A stretch of 64,000 nt of DNA. Source: Clostridium estertheticum subsp. estertheticum. GTDB taxonomy: Bacteria; Bacillota; Clostridia; Clostridiales; Clostridiaceae. Position numbers and translations under genes: made by a program. Where the stretch lies: positions 487,001 to 551,000 of the forward strand of contig NZ_CP015756.1 in assembly GCF_001877035.1 (NCBI RefSeq), in the 5' to 3' direction. Below are positions 23,939 to 32,590 of this stretch, piece after piece; position 1 is the first letter of the stretch, and each line of letters begins with the position of its first letter. The notes beneath the pieces were generated by a model that worked only from the letters and a program-made list of their open reading frames with translations, was not told the DNA's origin and did not search any database.

Positions 23939-24829
23939 TTATGTAATATTACGTTTACTAAATTTTTCTAGTTTTTCAACAAATAATGTCGCAATCTTTG
24001 ATAAGTTTCTCTCATGAACTAAGTAAGAAAAAAACCTATTATATTTTGTTTTAGTAGCTATGATTTTAAGTTCATTGTTAGTAGCGGCATCAGCAACTAC
24101 TAAAGATGAGATAAAAGTTACGCCTAAATTATTTTTAACAGCTTCTTTAATTGCATAATTACTTCCAAGAATAATAAAATTCTTTGGAGATATACCTTCT
24201 GTATTTAAAAATATATTTAGATACTCACCAGTTCCAGAACCTTCTTCCCTATGCATCCAAGTTTGATTTGACAAGTTAGGTTTAAGGCCAATATTCTTAT
24301 CATAGGTAAAAGAATTTGGAGTTACAATAACCATTGTATCTTTATAAAAGTTGCTAGAAGTATAGTTATGTGCAGGGACGCTACCTTCAGTTAAAGCAAT
24401 ATCAATATCATAGTTTTTAAACTTTTCATAAATATTATGGGTATTTTCAATGGCAACTTCTAGTTTTACATTCGGAAACTCTTTAATAAATTCTCCTAGT
24501 ATTGAGGGGAGTAAAAATTCACCTATTGTCATGCTTGCGCCAATCTTTAAGGTTCCTGAGGTGGAATCATGATAATTGTTAAGTTCATCTTTTGTGTCGT
24601 CAATTAGCGATATTATTTGTTTAGCTTTTTTGTATAATATTTCTCCAGTTTGTGTAATTAATATATTTCTTTGTTTGTTTGATCTTTCTATTAGTTTTGT
24701 TTTAAACTTTTTTTCTAGAATTTTAATGTGTAAACTAACACTTGGCTGAGATATGTTGATGGTACTTGCGGCTTTTGTGAAGCTTTTTTCGTCTACAACA
24801 GCTATAAAAGTTTTCAATTCCTCTATCAA
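23939..24829 (-). CDS. LysR-family transcriptional regulator
   Basis: About 296 residues. N-terminal winged helix-turn-helix (SFTKAASTINISQPSVSLHIKILEKKF) followed by a two-lobed effector-binding domain (TLKIGASMTIGEFLLPSILGEF onward). It is divergent from the siroheme reductase gene, and LysR proteins usually control the divergent gene. YwfK/CysL-type regulators of sulfite reductase are the closest functional analogues; the effector is unknown. I favour the TTG at 24829 as start, since AGGTAGGG lies at a fitting distance; the GTG at 24838 touches that sequence. Confidence 0.88.
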   Translation of the reverse strand: MIEELKTFIAVVDEKSFTKAASTINISQPSVSLHIKILEKKFKTKLIERSNKQRNILITQTGEILYKKAKQIISLIDDTKDELNNYHDSTSGTLKIGASMTIGEFLLPSILGEFIKEFPNVKLEVAIENTHNIYEKFKNYDIDIALTEGSVPAHNYTSSNFYKDTMVIVTPNSFTYDKNIGLKPNLSNQTWMHREEGSGTGEYLNIFLNTEGISPKNFIILGSNYAIKEAVKNNLGVTFISSLVVADAATNNELKIIATKTKYNRFFSYLVHERNLSKIATLFVEKLEKFSKRNIT

Positions 24830-24845
24830 AATTATCACCCTACCT

Positions 24846-24862
24846 ATTAGTAATACTAATAA
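24846..24862. promoter_or_regulatory. Palindrome in the LysR/reductase intergenic region
   Basis: TATTAGTA-1-TACTAATA, a near-perfect palindrome just upstream of the LysR start, and a wider inverted pair TAAGTAT / ATACTTA at 24860-24890. Both are of the size and position expected for LysR binding sites. Confidence 0.5.
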
Positions 24863-24887
24863 GTATTATAGAAAACATGTATTATAC

Positions 24888-24916
24888 TTATTGGTTAAAA
24901 ACAAGTATACTATAGT
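24888..24916 (+). promoter_or_regulatory. Candidate promoter of the siroheme reductase gene
   Basis: TTATTG (24888-24893), 17-base spacer, TATAGT (24911-24916). The weak -35 box is compatible with activation by the LysR protein. Confidence 0.5.
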
Positions 24917-24951
24917 CAGATGGATGTTGCAATACGAAAGGAATGATACAA

Positions 24952-26502
24952 ATGAACAATTTAAATGAGATTCTTCTTTCTGAAATTGAAGGTTTTAGAG
25001 CACTTGGTAATAAATTTTTAAGTGGTGAAATGAGTAAGATGGATTTTAAAGGGGCTTCCGGTGGTATGGGAGTATATGCCCAGAGTAGTGGCAAGGATTT
25101 TATGGTAAGATTTAGAATGCCAGCTGGGATAGCTTCTATAAAGGATCTTAAACAAATTTATGACTTTGCAAATAGATATAAAGTTGAAAATATACATATA
25201 ACTACTCGTCAAGCAATGCAATTACATGGAATTACTATAGATGAAGTTTGCAATATTATGAAGGAAGGTATAAACAAAGAGTTATATGTAAGGGGTTCAG
25301 GTGGTAATTATCCTAGAAATGTTTCTGCATCACCACTATCTGGGGTAGAAAAAAATGAGGTTTTTGATATATCACCTTATGCAACTGCGGTGGGTAAACA
25401 TTTTTTAGATAAGATATATACATATAAACTACCAAGAAAATTTAAAGTTGCATTTTCAAGTAACGACAAGGATGAGTCACACGTAACTGCTACTGATTTA
25501 GGATTTTTAGCGGTTATTGAAAATGGAGCCCAATATTTCAAAGTATATTTAGGTGGTGGAATAGGAAATAATTCAAGACTATCTGTTTCCAGTGGTCAAT
25601 TAATAAATCCTGAGGATATTCTGTACCATGTTGAAGCATTAACAGAGCTTTTTATTAATGAAGGTGATTATGTAAATAAAGGAAAAGCTCGTATAAGATA
25701 TATTAAGGAAAGAATGGGCGATGAGAAATTTATAAATTGTTATAATAGTTATTTGGAGAAGGTTAAGGCTAAAGGCAATTTGAAAATCGAGGTAGAAACC
25801 AAGGTTTATGATAAGACTGGTATTGAAACTTCTATAAAAAGTCCAAGACTAATTTCACAAAAACAAGATGGGTTATACAGTGTGTATGTTCATCCAATGG
25901 GAGGACAATTAAGAACAAATCATTTAAAACTAATAATAGATAAAATAGATGGTATGAATAAGATAGAAATAAGATTAACTATGTCAGAAGGATTATACAT
26001 CAGAAATTTGAACGGAAAGGAAGCACAAATATTACTTGACTTAACAGAGGAAATGGGTGGAAATACTTCACTTGAATATTCTACTTGTTGCATTGGAGTT
26101 CCTACTTGTCAAATGGGAATACTAGAAAGCCAGACTACTTTAAAAGAGATTTTAAGCTATTTTAAAGAAAAGAACTTCACAAAAGATATATTGCCACCTG
26201 TTCATATATCCGGATGCACTAATTCTTGCTCCGTACATGAAATAGGAACAATTGGATTTCGTGGTAAAAAGAAAAAGATTCAAGATGAACTTACAAATGT
26301 ATTTGAATTACATATTGGTGGAGATCTTGGGATAGGTAAAACAAAGCTCAGCAAAATTTATGGAGATATTAAACAAGCGGATGTGCCAGAATTTTTATTT
26401 GAACTTGCAAGTGCCGTAGATAATTCAAACAAAGACTTCACTACTTGGATGGAACAAAACGTGGATGAGTTTAATGAATTAGTAACTAAATATATAGTAT
26501 AA
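24952..26502 (+). CDS. Siroheme-dependent nitrite/sulfite reductase
   Basis: 516 residues in the NirA/sulfite reductase fold with two ferredoxin-like half-domains and two catalytic domains. The siroheme-[4Fe-4S] ligands appear as C-x5-C in STCCIGVPTCQMG and C-x3-C in HISGCTNSCSVHEIG. The anion-binding arginines are in ITTRQAMQLHG and GSGGNYPRNVSASPLSGV. It performs a six-electron reduction of nitrite or sulfite; the ferredoxin-dependent nitrite reductase group is closest, but sequence alone does not separate the two. No electron-transfer subunit gene is adjacent. The start is the ATG at 24952, nine bases after AAAGGA; the ATG at 24943 abuts it. Confidence 0.88.
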   Translation: MNNLNEILLSEIEGFRALGNKFLSGEMSKMDFKGASGGMGVYAQSSGKDFMVRFRMPAGIASIKDLKQIYDFANRYKVENIHITTRQAMQLHGITIDEVCNIMKEGINKELYVRGSGGNYPRNVSASPLSGVEKNEVFDISPYATAVGKHFLDKIYTYKLPRKFKVAFSSNDKDESHVTATDLGFLAVIENGAQYFKVYLGGGIGNNSRLSVSSGQLINPEDILYHVEALTELFINEGDYVNKGKARIRYIKERMGDEKFINCYNSYLEKVKAKGNLKIEVETKVYDKTGIETSIKSPRLISQKQDGLYSVYVHPMGGQLRTNHLKLIIDKIDGMNKIEIRLTMSEGLYIRNLNGKEAQILLDLTEEMGGNTSLEYSTCCIGVPTCQMGILESQTTLKEILSYFKEKNFTKDILPPVHISGCTNSCSVHEIGTIGFRGKKKKIQDELTNVFELHIGGDLGIGKTKLSKIYGDIKQADVPEFLFELASAVDNSNKDFTTWMEQNVDEFNELVTKYIV

Positions 26503-26530
26503 AAAAATTAGATAATTTAGAAAGATAATT

Positions 26531-26576
26531 AAGAATAGGATATATGGTTTTAACCATGTACTCTATTCTTTTTTTT
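26531..26576 (+). terminator. Terminator after the siroheme reductase gene
   Basis: Interrupted stem AAGAATAG...ATGGTT / AACCAT...CTATTCTT followed by eight T. Confidence 0.85.
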
Positions 26577-26810
26577 GATTTACTTAGAGATAAACAACAT
26601 GAAAACGACTAATAAGTAACTTTAAATATATATAAATTAAGCATGTATGACTATTTGAATTATAATGTTAATTATACGCCGCTAGAAGTATAAATTTGGC
26701 TATATTTCGTCATAAATAGATTAATTATAGTTTGAAATCTTAGAATTAGTAATATATAATATATAATAGATAAATATTGTATAAATAAATTTGATTATAG
26801 AGGTGCATTT

Positions 26811-28649
26811 ATGTTTTCAAAGATAAGAGAACTATTAATAGGTAAGACATTAAAAACAGAAGAATTAGAAGGAGAAAAATTAAACGTTTTATGGGGACTA
26901 CCTATATTATCCAGTGATGCAGTTTCCTCTGTTGCATATGCAGGTGAGGAAATTTTAATTGTGTTAATTGGAGTTATGGGATTTATGGCATATAGATATA
27001 TGTTTTATGCTGCATTATGTATTGTTTTGCTATTGCTCATACTCGTTTTTTCATACATGCAAACCATTGATAGTTACCCATCTGGTGGAGGATCATACAT
27101 AGTTGCAAAGGATAATCTGGGAATAACCCCAGGGCTTACTGCGGGAGCAGCTCTTACTGTAGGTTATGTACTTACAGTTGCTGTTAGTATAAGTGCTGGA
27201 ACAGCTGCCATAACGTCGGCTATGCCATTTTTGTATAAGTACAAAGTAGCTATAGCTCTTATAATGTTATTAATTATAACAATAGGGAATCTAAGAGGAA
27301 CGAAGGAATCATCTAAACTTTTTGGAGTTCCAACATATATATTCATAGGCTCTTGTGTAGTTCTTATTGTTACTGGTCTTGTTAGACATTATGTTTTTGG
27401 TTATTCGCCACAGCCTTTATTTTCAGTGCCAAGGCAAGTAGGTGATATTACATTATTTCTGTTTCTTCGTGCATTTGCTTCAGGTTGTAGTGGGTTAACG
27501 GGAGTTGAAGCTGTAAGCAATGGTATACCTAATTTTAAAGAACCATCACAAAAAAATGCAAAAATTGTTTTGCTTTTACTGGGTGGGTTAGTATTTTTTA
27601 TTTTTGTAGGATTATCTTTCTTAGCAACAATTTATCATGCAGTACCTGTTAATCATATGACAGTTCTTGCTCAAATTACCCAGCAAGTTTTCGGAAAAAA
27701 TATTTTCTTTTATGTTATTCAATTTACCACTGCAATTATTTTAATAATGGCTGCTAATACATCTTATGCAGGTCTTCCATTATTACTTTCTTTAATGGGG
27801 AACGATGGATATGTTCCAAGGCAATTTTCTCAAAGAGGAAAAAGGTTAAGTTTTTCAAATGGAATAATAGTATTAGCTGTAGCTTCTGCTATATTAATTA
27901 TTGTGTTTAAAGGCGATACACATGCACTTTTACCGTTATATGCTGTTGGTGTATTTATATCTTTTACACTTTCTCAGGTTGGAATGTTCTTGAAGTGGAA
28001 AAGGGAAAAATCACTTGGTTGGAAATTTAAGGCGGCCGTAAACGGATTTGGTGCTGTTATAACTTTCATTACAGTAATACTTATAGGCATTATAAAGTTT
28101 ACTCAGGGTGCGTGGATTGTTTGTATTATATTACCAATGCTTGTTTATTTTATGTTAAAGATTAAGGAGCATTATACTCATGTAGTAGAGCAAATAAGAT
28201 TAACAAATGACCTAAGACCCAAAGCTTCTGCAGTAACAAATAATGATCAGCATGTAATAATACTTTTAGGTACATTAAATAAATCATTCCTAAAGGCATT
28301 AAACTGTGCTAAATGTTTATCACAAAACGTTGTTGCATTTCATGTATCAACTGATCCGGAAATTACTCAAAAATTAAAAAGAAAGTGGAAAGAGTATAAT
28401 CCAGGAATTCCATTAATAATAGAGCACTCATCATATAGGGATGTAATGGAACCATTAATGAATTTTATACAATCAGAAGAGCGTTCTTCAAAACATGGAG
28501 AAACGGTAACAGTAGTGCTAACACAGTTTGTTATTACTAAATGGTGGCATAATTTACTTCATAACCAAACAGGGTATTTTATAAAGAGTCAATTATATAA
28601 AAATAGAAATGTGGCAGTGCTTACAGTGCCGTATATAATAAAAGAGTAG
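26811..28649 (+). CDS. kimA: KimA-type APC-superfamily potassium transporter
   Basis: 612 residues with about twelve membrane segments and a cytoplasmic C-terminal domain. It follows Bacillus subtilis KimA (YdaO) over its whole length: FLIGK-type start, LPILSSDAVSSVAYAGEEIL, SYPSGGGSYIVAKDNLG, AVSISAGTAAITSA, FASGCSGLTGVEAVSNGIP and the C-terminal WHNLLHNQTGYF. KimA is a high-affinity proton-coupled K+ importer inhibited by cyclic di-AMP. The gene is often preceded by a c-di-AMP riboswitch; I looked at 26577-26810 and saw no such element. GAGGTG precedes the ATG. Confidence 0.88.
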   Translation: MFSKIRELLIGKTLKTEELEGEKLNVLWGLPILSSDAVSSVAYAGEEILIVLIGVMGFMAYRYMFYAALCIVLLLLILVFSYMQTIDSYPSGGGSYIVAKDNLGITPGLTAGAALTVGYVLTVAVSISAGTAAITSAMPFLYKYKVAIALIMLLIITIGNLRGTKESSKLFGVPTYIFIGSCVVLIVTGLVRHYVFGYSPQPLFSVPRQVGDITLFLFLRAFASGCSGLTGVEAVSNGIPNFKEPSQKNAKIVLLLLGGLVFFIFVGLSFLATIYHAVPVNHMTVLAQITQQVFGKNIFFYVIQFTTAIILIMAANTSYAGLPLLLSLMGNDGYVPRQFSQRGKRLSFSNGIIVLAVASAILIIVFKGDTHALLPLYAVGVFISFTLSQVGMFLKWKREKSLGWKFKAAVNGFGAVITFITVILIGIIKFTQGAWIVCIILPMLVYFMLKIKEHYTHVVEQIRLTNDLRPKASAVTNNDQHVIILLGTLNKSFLKALNCAKCLSQNVVAFHVSTDPEITQKLKRKWKEYNPGIPLIIEHSSYRDVMEPLMNFIQSEERSSKHGETVTVVLTQFVITKWWHNLLHNQTGYFIKSQLYKNRNVAVLTVPYIIKE

Positions 28650-28654
28650 AAATT

Positions 28655-28686
28655 AAAAATCATTAGCCTAGGCTAATGATTTTTCT
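28655..28686. terminator. Bidirectional terminator between kimA and the flippase-like gene
   Basis: A 30-base perfect palindrome with core ATCATTAGCCTAGGCTAATGAT, AAAAA on the left and TTTTT on the right. Confidence 0.9.
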
Positions 28687-28689
28687 TAT

Positions 28690-29679
28690 TTATTTCTTTT
28701 TAAGTGCATAAAATCCAAAAATTATACAGGAATAAAAAGTAATTAACCTCCATAACAATATACCGGCCATTATATTACTAGCTGCAAAAAACAAACTAAA
28801 ACAAATATAGAAAGCACCTTCCGCGCCCCCCATGGCTCCTGGTGACGGTATAACAGCTGTTATCATCATTATAAAAGCAGTTCCCGCTATCATACTACCG
28901 ATGCTAGCACCCTTCATTCCAAAGCTAAGATAGATAAAATAAGGAATAATAAAATATATTGTTAGTTGTAATGTTGTATATATAACAGCTTCAAAAATTA
29001 ATCCTTTACTATGTTTTGCTATTTGCATATTATCATGGAATTGATCTAAATTCTGGTTAATATCTGTTTCTAGTTTTGATACATTTTTTACAAATTTAAA
29101 TTTTCGTAATATTCTAGATAAAATCATTATAAATTTATGTGTTAATTTACGATACTTGGAAAAAATAATTAAACATGCAATTACACTAGCATGAACTAAA
29201 AAACCTACGCCTATTAAATAAAATAAATTGCTGGTTTTTCGTCTAAAAAAATCTAATTTCCCAAATATAAGAACTAGAGAGTATATAGTTAATATAGCTT
29301 GATACATAATAAATTTAATCATAAGCGCTGAACCAGCTTTGCCAGCGGCCAGTCCTTGTTTAGTAAGTGCGTATAACTGCATTGGCTGACCGCCAGATGC
29401 AAAGGGAGTTATTGAATTAAAATATTGCCCAATAAGAGTGACTTTAAAGGCCTCTTTAAATTTATAATCTTTTTTCATTAGAAATACAGTTACTTGTAAG
29501 ATTCTAGCTTCGCAAACCCAATATAAAAACATGGAGAAAATAGCCGCAATTAGCCATTGAATATGTAAGTTTTTCATTTGATGAATCAAATCCATCCAAC
29601 CATGTGTGAATATAATTAATAATATAAAAATGCCCACAGAGGCTATACCCAATATCAAATTAAATTTATATTTTTTCAT
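28690..29679 (-). CDS. Lysylphosphatidylglycerol synthase TM-region / AglD-like (UPF0104) membrane protein
   Basis: 329 residues with about eight membrane segments and no cytoplasmic synthase domain. Typical marks are the motif NSITPFASGGQPMQLYAL near residue 88 and PSPGAMGGAEGAFYICFSLF near residue 275. In MprF the equivalent part flips aminoacyl-phospholipids; free-standing proteins are assumed to be lipid flippases or partners of glycosyltransferases. Substrate unknown. Start ATG follows AAAGGGTAGG. It belongs with the other lipid-related genes of the window. Confidence 0.85.
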   Translation of the reverse strand: MKKYKFNLILGIASVGIFILLIIFTHGWMDLIHQMKNLHIQWLIAAIFSMFLYWVCEARILQVTVFLMKKDYKFKEAFKVTLIGQYFNSITPFASGGQPMQLYALTKQGLAAGKAGSALMIKFIMYQAILTIYSLVLIFGKLDFFRRKTSNLFYLIGVGFLVHASVIACLIIFSKYRKLTHKFIMILSRILRKFKFVKNVSKLETDINQNLDQFHDNMQIAKHSKGLIFEAVIYTTLQLTIYFIIPYFIYLSFGMKGASIGSMIAGTAFIMMITAVIPSPGAMGGAEGAFYICFSLFFAASNIMAGILLWRLITFYSCIIFGFYALKKK

Positions 29680-29838
29680 TAATTTACCTACCCTTTATTA
29701 ATAATACTTTTATAAAAAAATCAAATACAAATATATTTCTTTAGTATCAACAGTTTTCGTTAGTTTCACTCCTTATATTTCTCATTTATTAAATTTGTAG
29801 AAATAATATTTGCCTTTAATTACAATTATGTCTTAAAT

Positions 29839-29847
29839 ATTATATCA
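29839..29847 (-). promoter_or_regulatory. Extended -10 promoter of the flippase-like gene
   Basis: TGATATAAT on the minus strand. The surrounding sequence AAATTTCATGATATAATATT is identical to that around the DUF3842 promoter at 12685-12693; the flanks beyond it differ. Confidence 0.5.
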
Positions 29848-29922
29848 TGAAATTTAAACTACATTCTTAAATTTATCTTACATTATTTTTTAATAGTAAT
29901 AAATAATATGTTTTATAAATTA

Positions 29923-29956
29923 AAAAAGGAGAGTGATTTATAAAACCACTCTCCTA
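29923..29956 (-). terminator. Terminator after the yitT-like gene
   Basis: On the minus strand AGGAGAGTGGTTT / AAATCACTCTCCT with a four-base loop and six T. Confidence 0.9.
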
Positions 29957-29979
29957 AAATCATTGTTTCTACTTATAAT

Positions 29980-30837
29980 TTAATGAATAGCTTTTTTTCT
30001 ATAACTCTTTCCAGTTGTTTCAACACTACCTATAGTTATGAACGCATCTTCATCAAAGCCATTTACAATACATTTTAGTTTAGAAATCTCCAAACGAGAT
30101 ACAACAACATAAATTACATTTTTATACTCGCCTTCTTTTCCGCCCTTACCGTAAAGGTAAGTCATTGCTCGACCAAGTCTAGCCATTATTGCCTCAGAGA
30201 TTTCTTCATGTTTATCTGAAATAATTACTACAGCTTTTGATTCATCAGTACCTTCAATGATAATGTCAATAACTTTGATTACTATAAAATAGGTTATGAG
30301 AGAATACATAGCTCTATCCCAACCAAAAATCAAGCCTGCTGAAAGTAATATAAAGAAATTGAAGAACATAATTATCTCTCCAACTGAAAATTTAATTCTT
30401 TTGTCAAGTATTATTGCTACAATTTCTGTACCATCGGTTGATCCACCGCTTCTCATTATGAGTCCTATGCCTAGTCCAACTAGTATTCCACCAAAAACTG
30501 CTGCCAATAGTATATCATGTGTTATTCCGGGAATTGGCTTAAGGATAGATACACCTATAGAATAGCATATTACAGAAAAGATAGTTGCTATGGTAAATGT
30601 TTTTCCGATTTGCTTATATCCGATTATAAAAAATGGTATATTTAGTATAAAAGTAAGTAGCCCAAGTGGTACGCTGATAAAATGATTTGCCATAATTGAT
30701 ATTCCAACAACGCCTCCATCAATTATGTTGTTAGGTATTAAAAATATTTCTAAGCCGATTGAATATAGTGTTGCGCCAAGCATTATAATAATTACTTTAC
30801 TAAAGCTCGCGTAAAATTTTTTGAAGCGTTTAGTCAT
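29980..30837 (-). CDS. YitT-family membrane protein (YitT + DUF2179)
   Basis: 285 residues. Five to six membrane segments (about residues 10-190) form the YitT module with LIPNNIIDGGVVGISIM near residue 34 and RSGGSTDGTEIVA near residue 125. The C-terminal 90 residues are the soluble DUF2179 domain (AVVIISDKHEEISEAIMARLGR, YVVVSRLEISKLK). No transport substrate has been proven for this common Firmicutes family. GAGAGG precedes the ATG at 30837. Confidence 0.9.
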   Translation of the reverse strand: MTKRFKKFYASFSKVIIIMLGATLYSIGLEIFLIPNNIIDGGVVGISIMANHFISVPLGLLTFILNIPFFIIGYKQIGKTFTIATIFSVICYSIGVSILKPIPGITHDILLAAVFGGILVGLGIGLIMRSGGSTDGTEIVAIILDKRIKFSVGEIIMFFNFFILLSAGLIFGWDRAMYSLITYFIVIKVIDIIIEGTDESKAVVIISDKHEEISEAIMARLGRAMTYLYGKGGKEGEYKNVIYVVVSRLEISKLKCIVNGFDEDAFITIGSVETTGKSYRKKAIH

Positions 30838-31139
30838 CGAATAACCTCTCTTTTTAAATACGTACCTTAATTATAACCTATTTTTACATTTCATTCAAGT
30901 TAATTTGAATCATAAACTATATTTTCTGACAATTATGATAAAAAGAATATTAAATAATATAGTGTTAAAATTGCTAGTTATTATTTCTAAAATGAATTAT
31001 ATATTAGATTAAAATGAATGCTATTTCATTAAAATATGTAGAATTTAGTTAGTGTAGTGAATATAGTGTATAAAAAGGTTAATACAAAAAAGGTAAGATT
31101 GCTAATTGCTTTGAGAAAGATAAAATGGAGGAAAATAAA

Positions 31140-32576
31140 ATGAGCCAATTATCTGAAATTGAAGAGTTAAGGAAAGAAGAGGTACAACATGAAAGAACTA
31201 TAGAAGAAGCAATATTTTATAGTGGACCAGATATGCACTATATTTACGATCAACAAGGAAGATTAGTGAGGTGGAATGAGAAGTTTCAGGATATAACAGG
31301 TTACTCGTCCAAGGAATTAGCTAAAATGAGTCTTTTAGATTGGTATAAGGGTGATGAAAAAAGCTATAGAGCAATCATGGATTGTATTACTAGGGCTATA
31401 GACGATGGATTCGGTGTTACTGATGCAGAAATGCGAAAGAATGATGGTACAATAGTATCCGTGTATTTTAAAGCATTTACTTTATGTTTAAATGGGAAAA
31501 AATATATTGAATGTAGAATCATTGATATAACGCAGAGTAAAAGAAAGGAGAAAGAAATTTGTTATCTAAGTTACCATGATCAGTTAACGGGGTTATATAA
31601 CCGTAGGTTTTACGAAGAAGAATTAACAAGACTTGATACGGAAAGGAACCTTCCTATGACAATTGTTATGGGGGACGTAAATGGGTTAAAATTTATTAAT
31701 GATTCCTTTGGACATATCATGGGTGATAGGCTTCTTAAAAAAGTAGCAAAAATAATAAGCCTGGGATGTAGGGCTGATGATATTATTGCCAGGCTTGGAG
31801 GGGATGAGTTTGTTATTATATTACCTAGAACGGATGCTTTTGTAGCAGAAAATATTATAAAGCGAATAAAAAATTTGTCATTAGGTGAAAAGGTTGGTTT
31901 CATTGATATCTCCGTTTCTTTTGGGTATCAAACAAAGAATAGTAAAGAAGAAAAAACTGAAGAAATTTTAATAACTGCAGAAAATAATATGTACAATAAT
32001 AAACTTTTTGAGGGCCCAATTATGAAAGTGAAAACAATTAAGTCGATAATAAATACATTATATGAGGAAAACAAAGAAGAAGAAAAACATTCTCACGAGG
32101 TTTCGAAGTTATGCGGAAAAATGGGAGAAGCCCTTGATTTCTCTAAATATGAGGTCAATGAGCTCAAGGAAGTTGGATTGCTCCATAATATAGGTAAAAT
32201 TGCAATACATGAAAATCTACCTAATAAAACAGGCAAATTCACAAGCGATGAATGGAAGAAAATTAAGAGCCACTGTGAAATAGGTTATAGAATGCTTAAT
32301 ACAGTAAATGGTATGTCCAACATGGCGATATACATATTATATCACCATGAAAGATGGGATGGATTAGGATATCCAAAAGGATTAAAAGGAGCAGAGATAC
32401 CAATTGCATCAAGAATTATAAATATAGCAGATGCATATGATTCAATGAGTAGAGATAGATGTTATCGAAGTGCATTATCAATGGAGAATATCATAAAAGA
32501 ATTACAAAAAAACGCAGGTCATCAATTCGATCCTGAACTAGTGACTGTATTTATTAAAAAAATATTAGGAAAGTAA
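31140..32576 (+). CDS. PAS-GGDEF-HD-GYP protein with a mutated HD motif
   Basis: 478 residues, no membrane segment. A PAS domain (about 20-130) is followed by a GGDEF diguanylate cyclase domain (about 140-285; active-site motif LGGDEFVI intact, no RxxD inhibition site seen five residues before it) and an HD-GYP domain (about 295-475). In the HD-GYP part HHERWDGLGYPKGLKG is intact, but the metal-binding HD pair is HN (GLLHNIGKIAIHE; codon AAT in place of GAT). The cyclase may be active while the c-di-GMP phosphodiesterase is likely impaired. The start is the ATG at 31140, eight bases after GGAGG; the ATG at 31125 overlaps that site. Confidence 0.9.
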   Translation: MSQLSEIEELRKEEVQHERTIEEAIFYSGPDMHYIYDQQGRLVRWNEKFQDITGYSSKELAKMSLLDWYKGDEKSYRAIMDCITRAIDDGFGVTDAEMRKNDGTIVSVYFKAFTLCLNGKKYIECRIIDITQSKRKEKEICYLSYHDQLTGLYNRRFYEEELTRLDTERNLPMTIVMGDVNGLKFINDSFGHIMGDRLLKKVAKIISLGCRADDIIARLGGDEFVIILPRTDAFVAENIIKRIKNLSLGEKVGFIDISVSFGYQTKNSKEEKTEEILITAENNMYNNKLFEGPIMKVKTIKSIINTLYEENKEEEKHSHEVSKLCGKMGEALDFSKYEVNELKEVGLLHNIGKIAIHENLPNKTGKFTSDEWKKIKSHCEIGYRMLNTVNGMSNMAIYILYHHERWDGLGYPKGLKGAEIPIASRIINIADAYDSMSRDRCYRSALSMENIIKELQKNAGHQFDPELVTVFIKKILGK

Positions 32577-32590
32577 GTATTGGAAAGCAT

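Larger units (their letters stand above)
29680..29979. other. Intergenic region with promoter and terminator
   Basis: Holds the extended -10 promoter at 29839-29847 for the flippase-like gene, the terminator of the yitT-like gene at 29923-29956, and otherwise AT-rich sequence. Confidence 0.4.

Noticed and set aside
26577-26810. GCCGCTAGAAG segment as a possible c-di-AMP riboswitch core
   Set aside because: Only a few bases match; the conserved GGGGGACC-type elements are absent.
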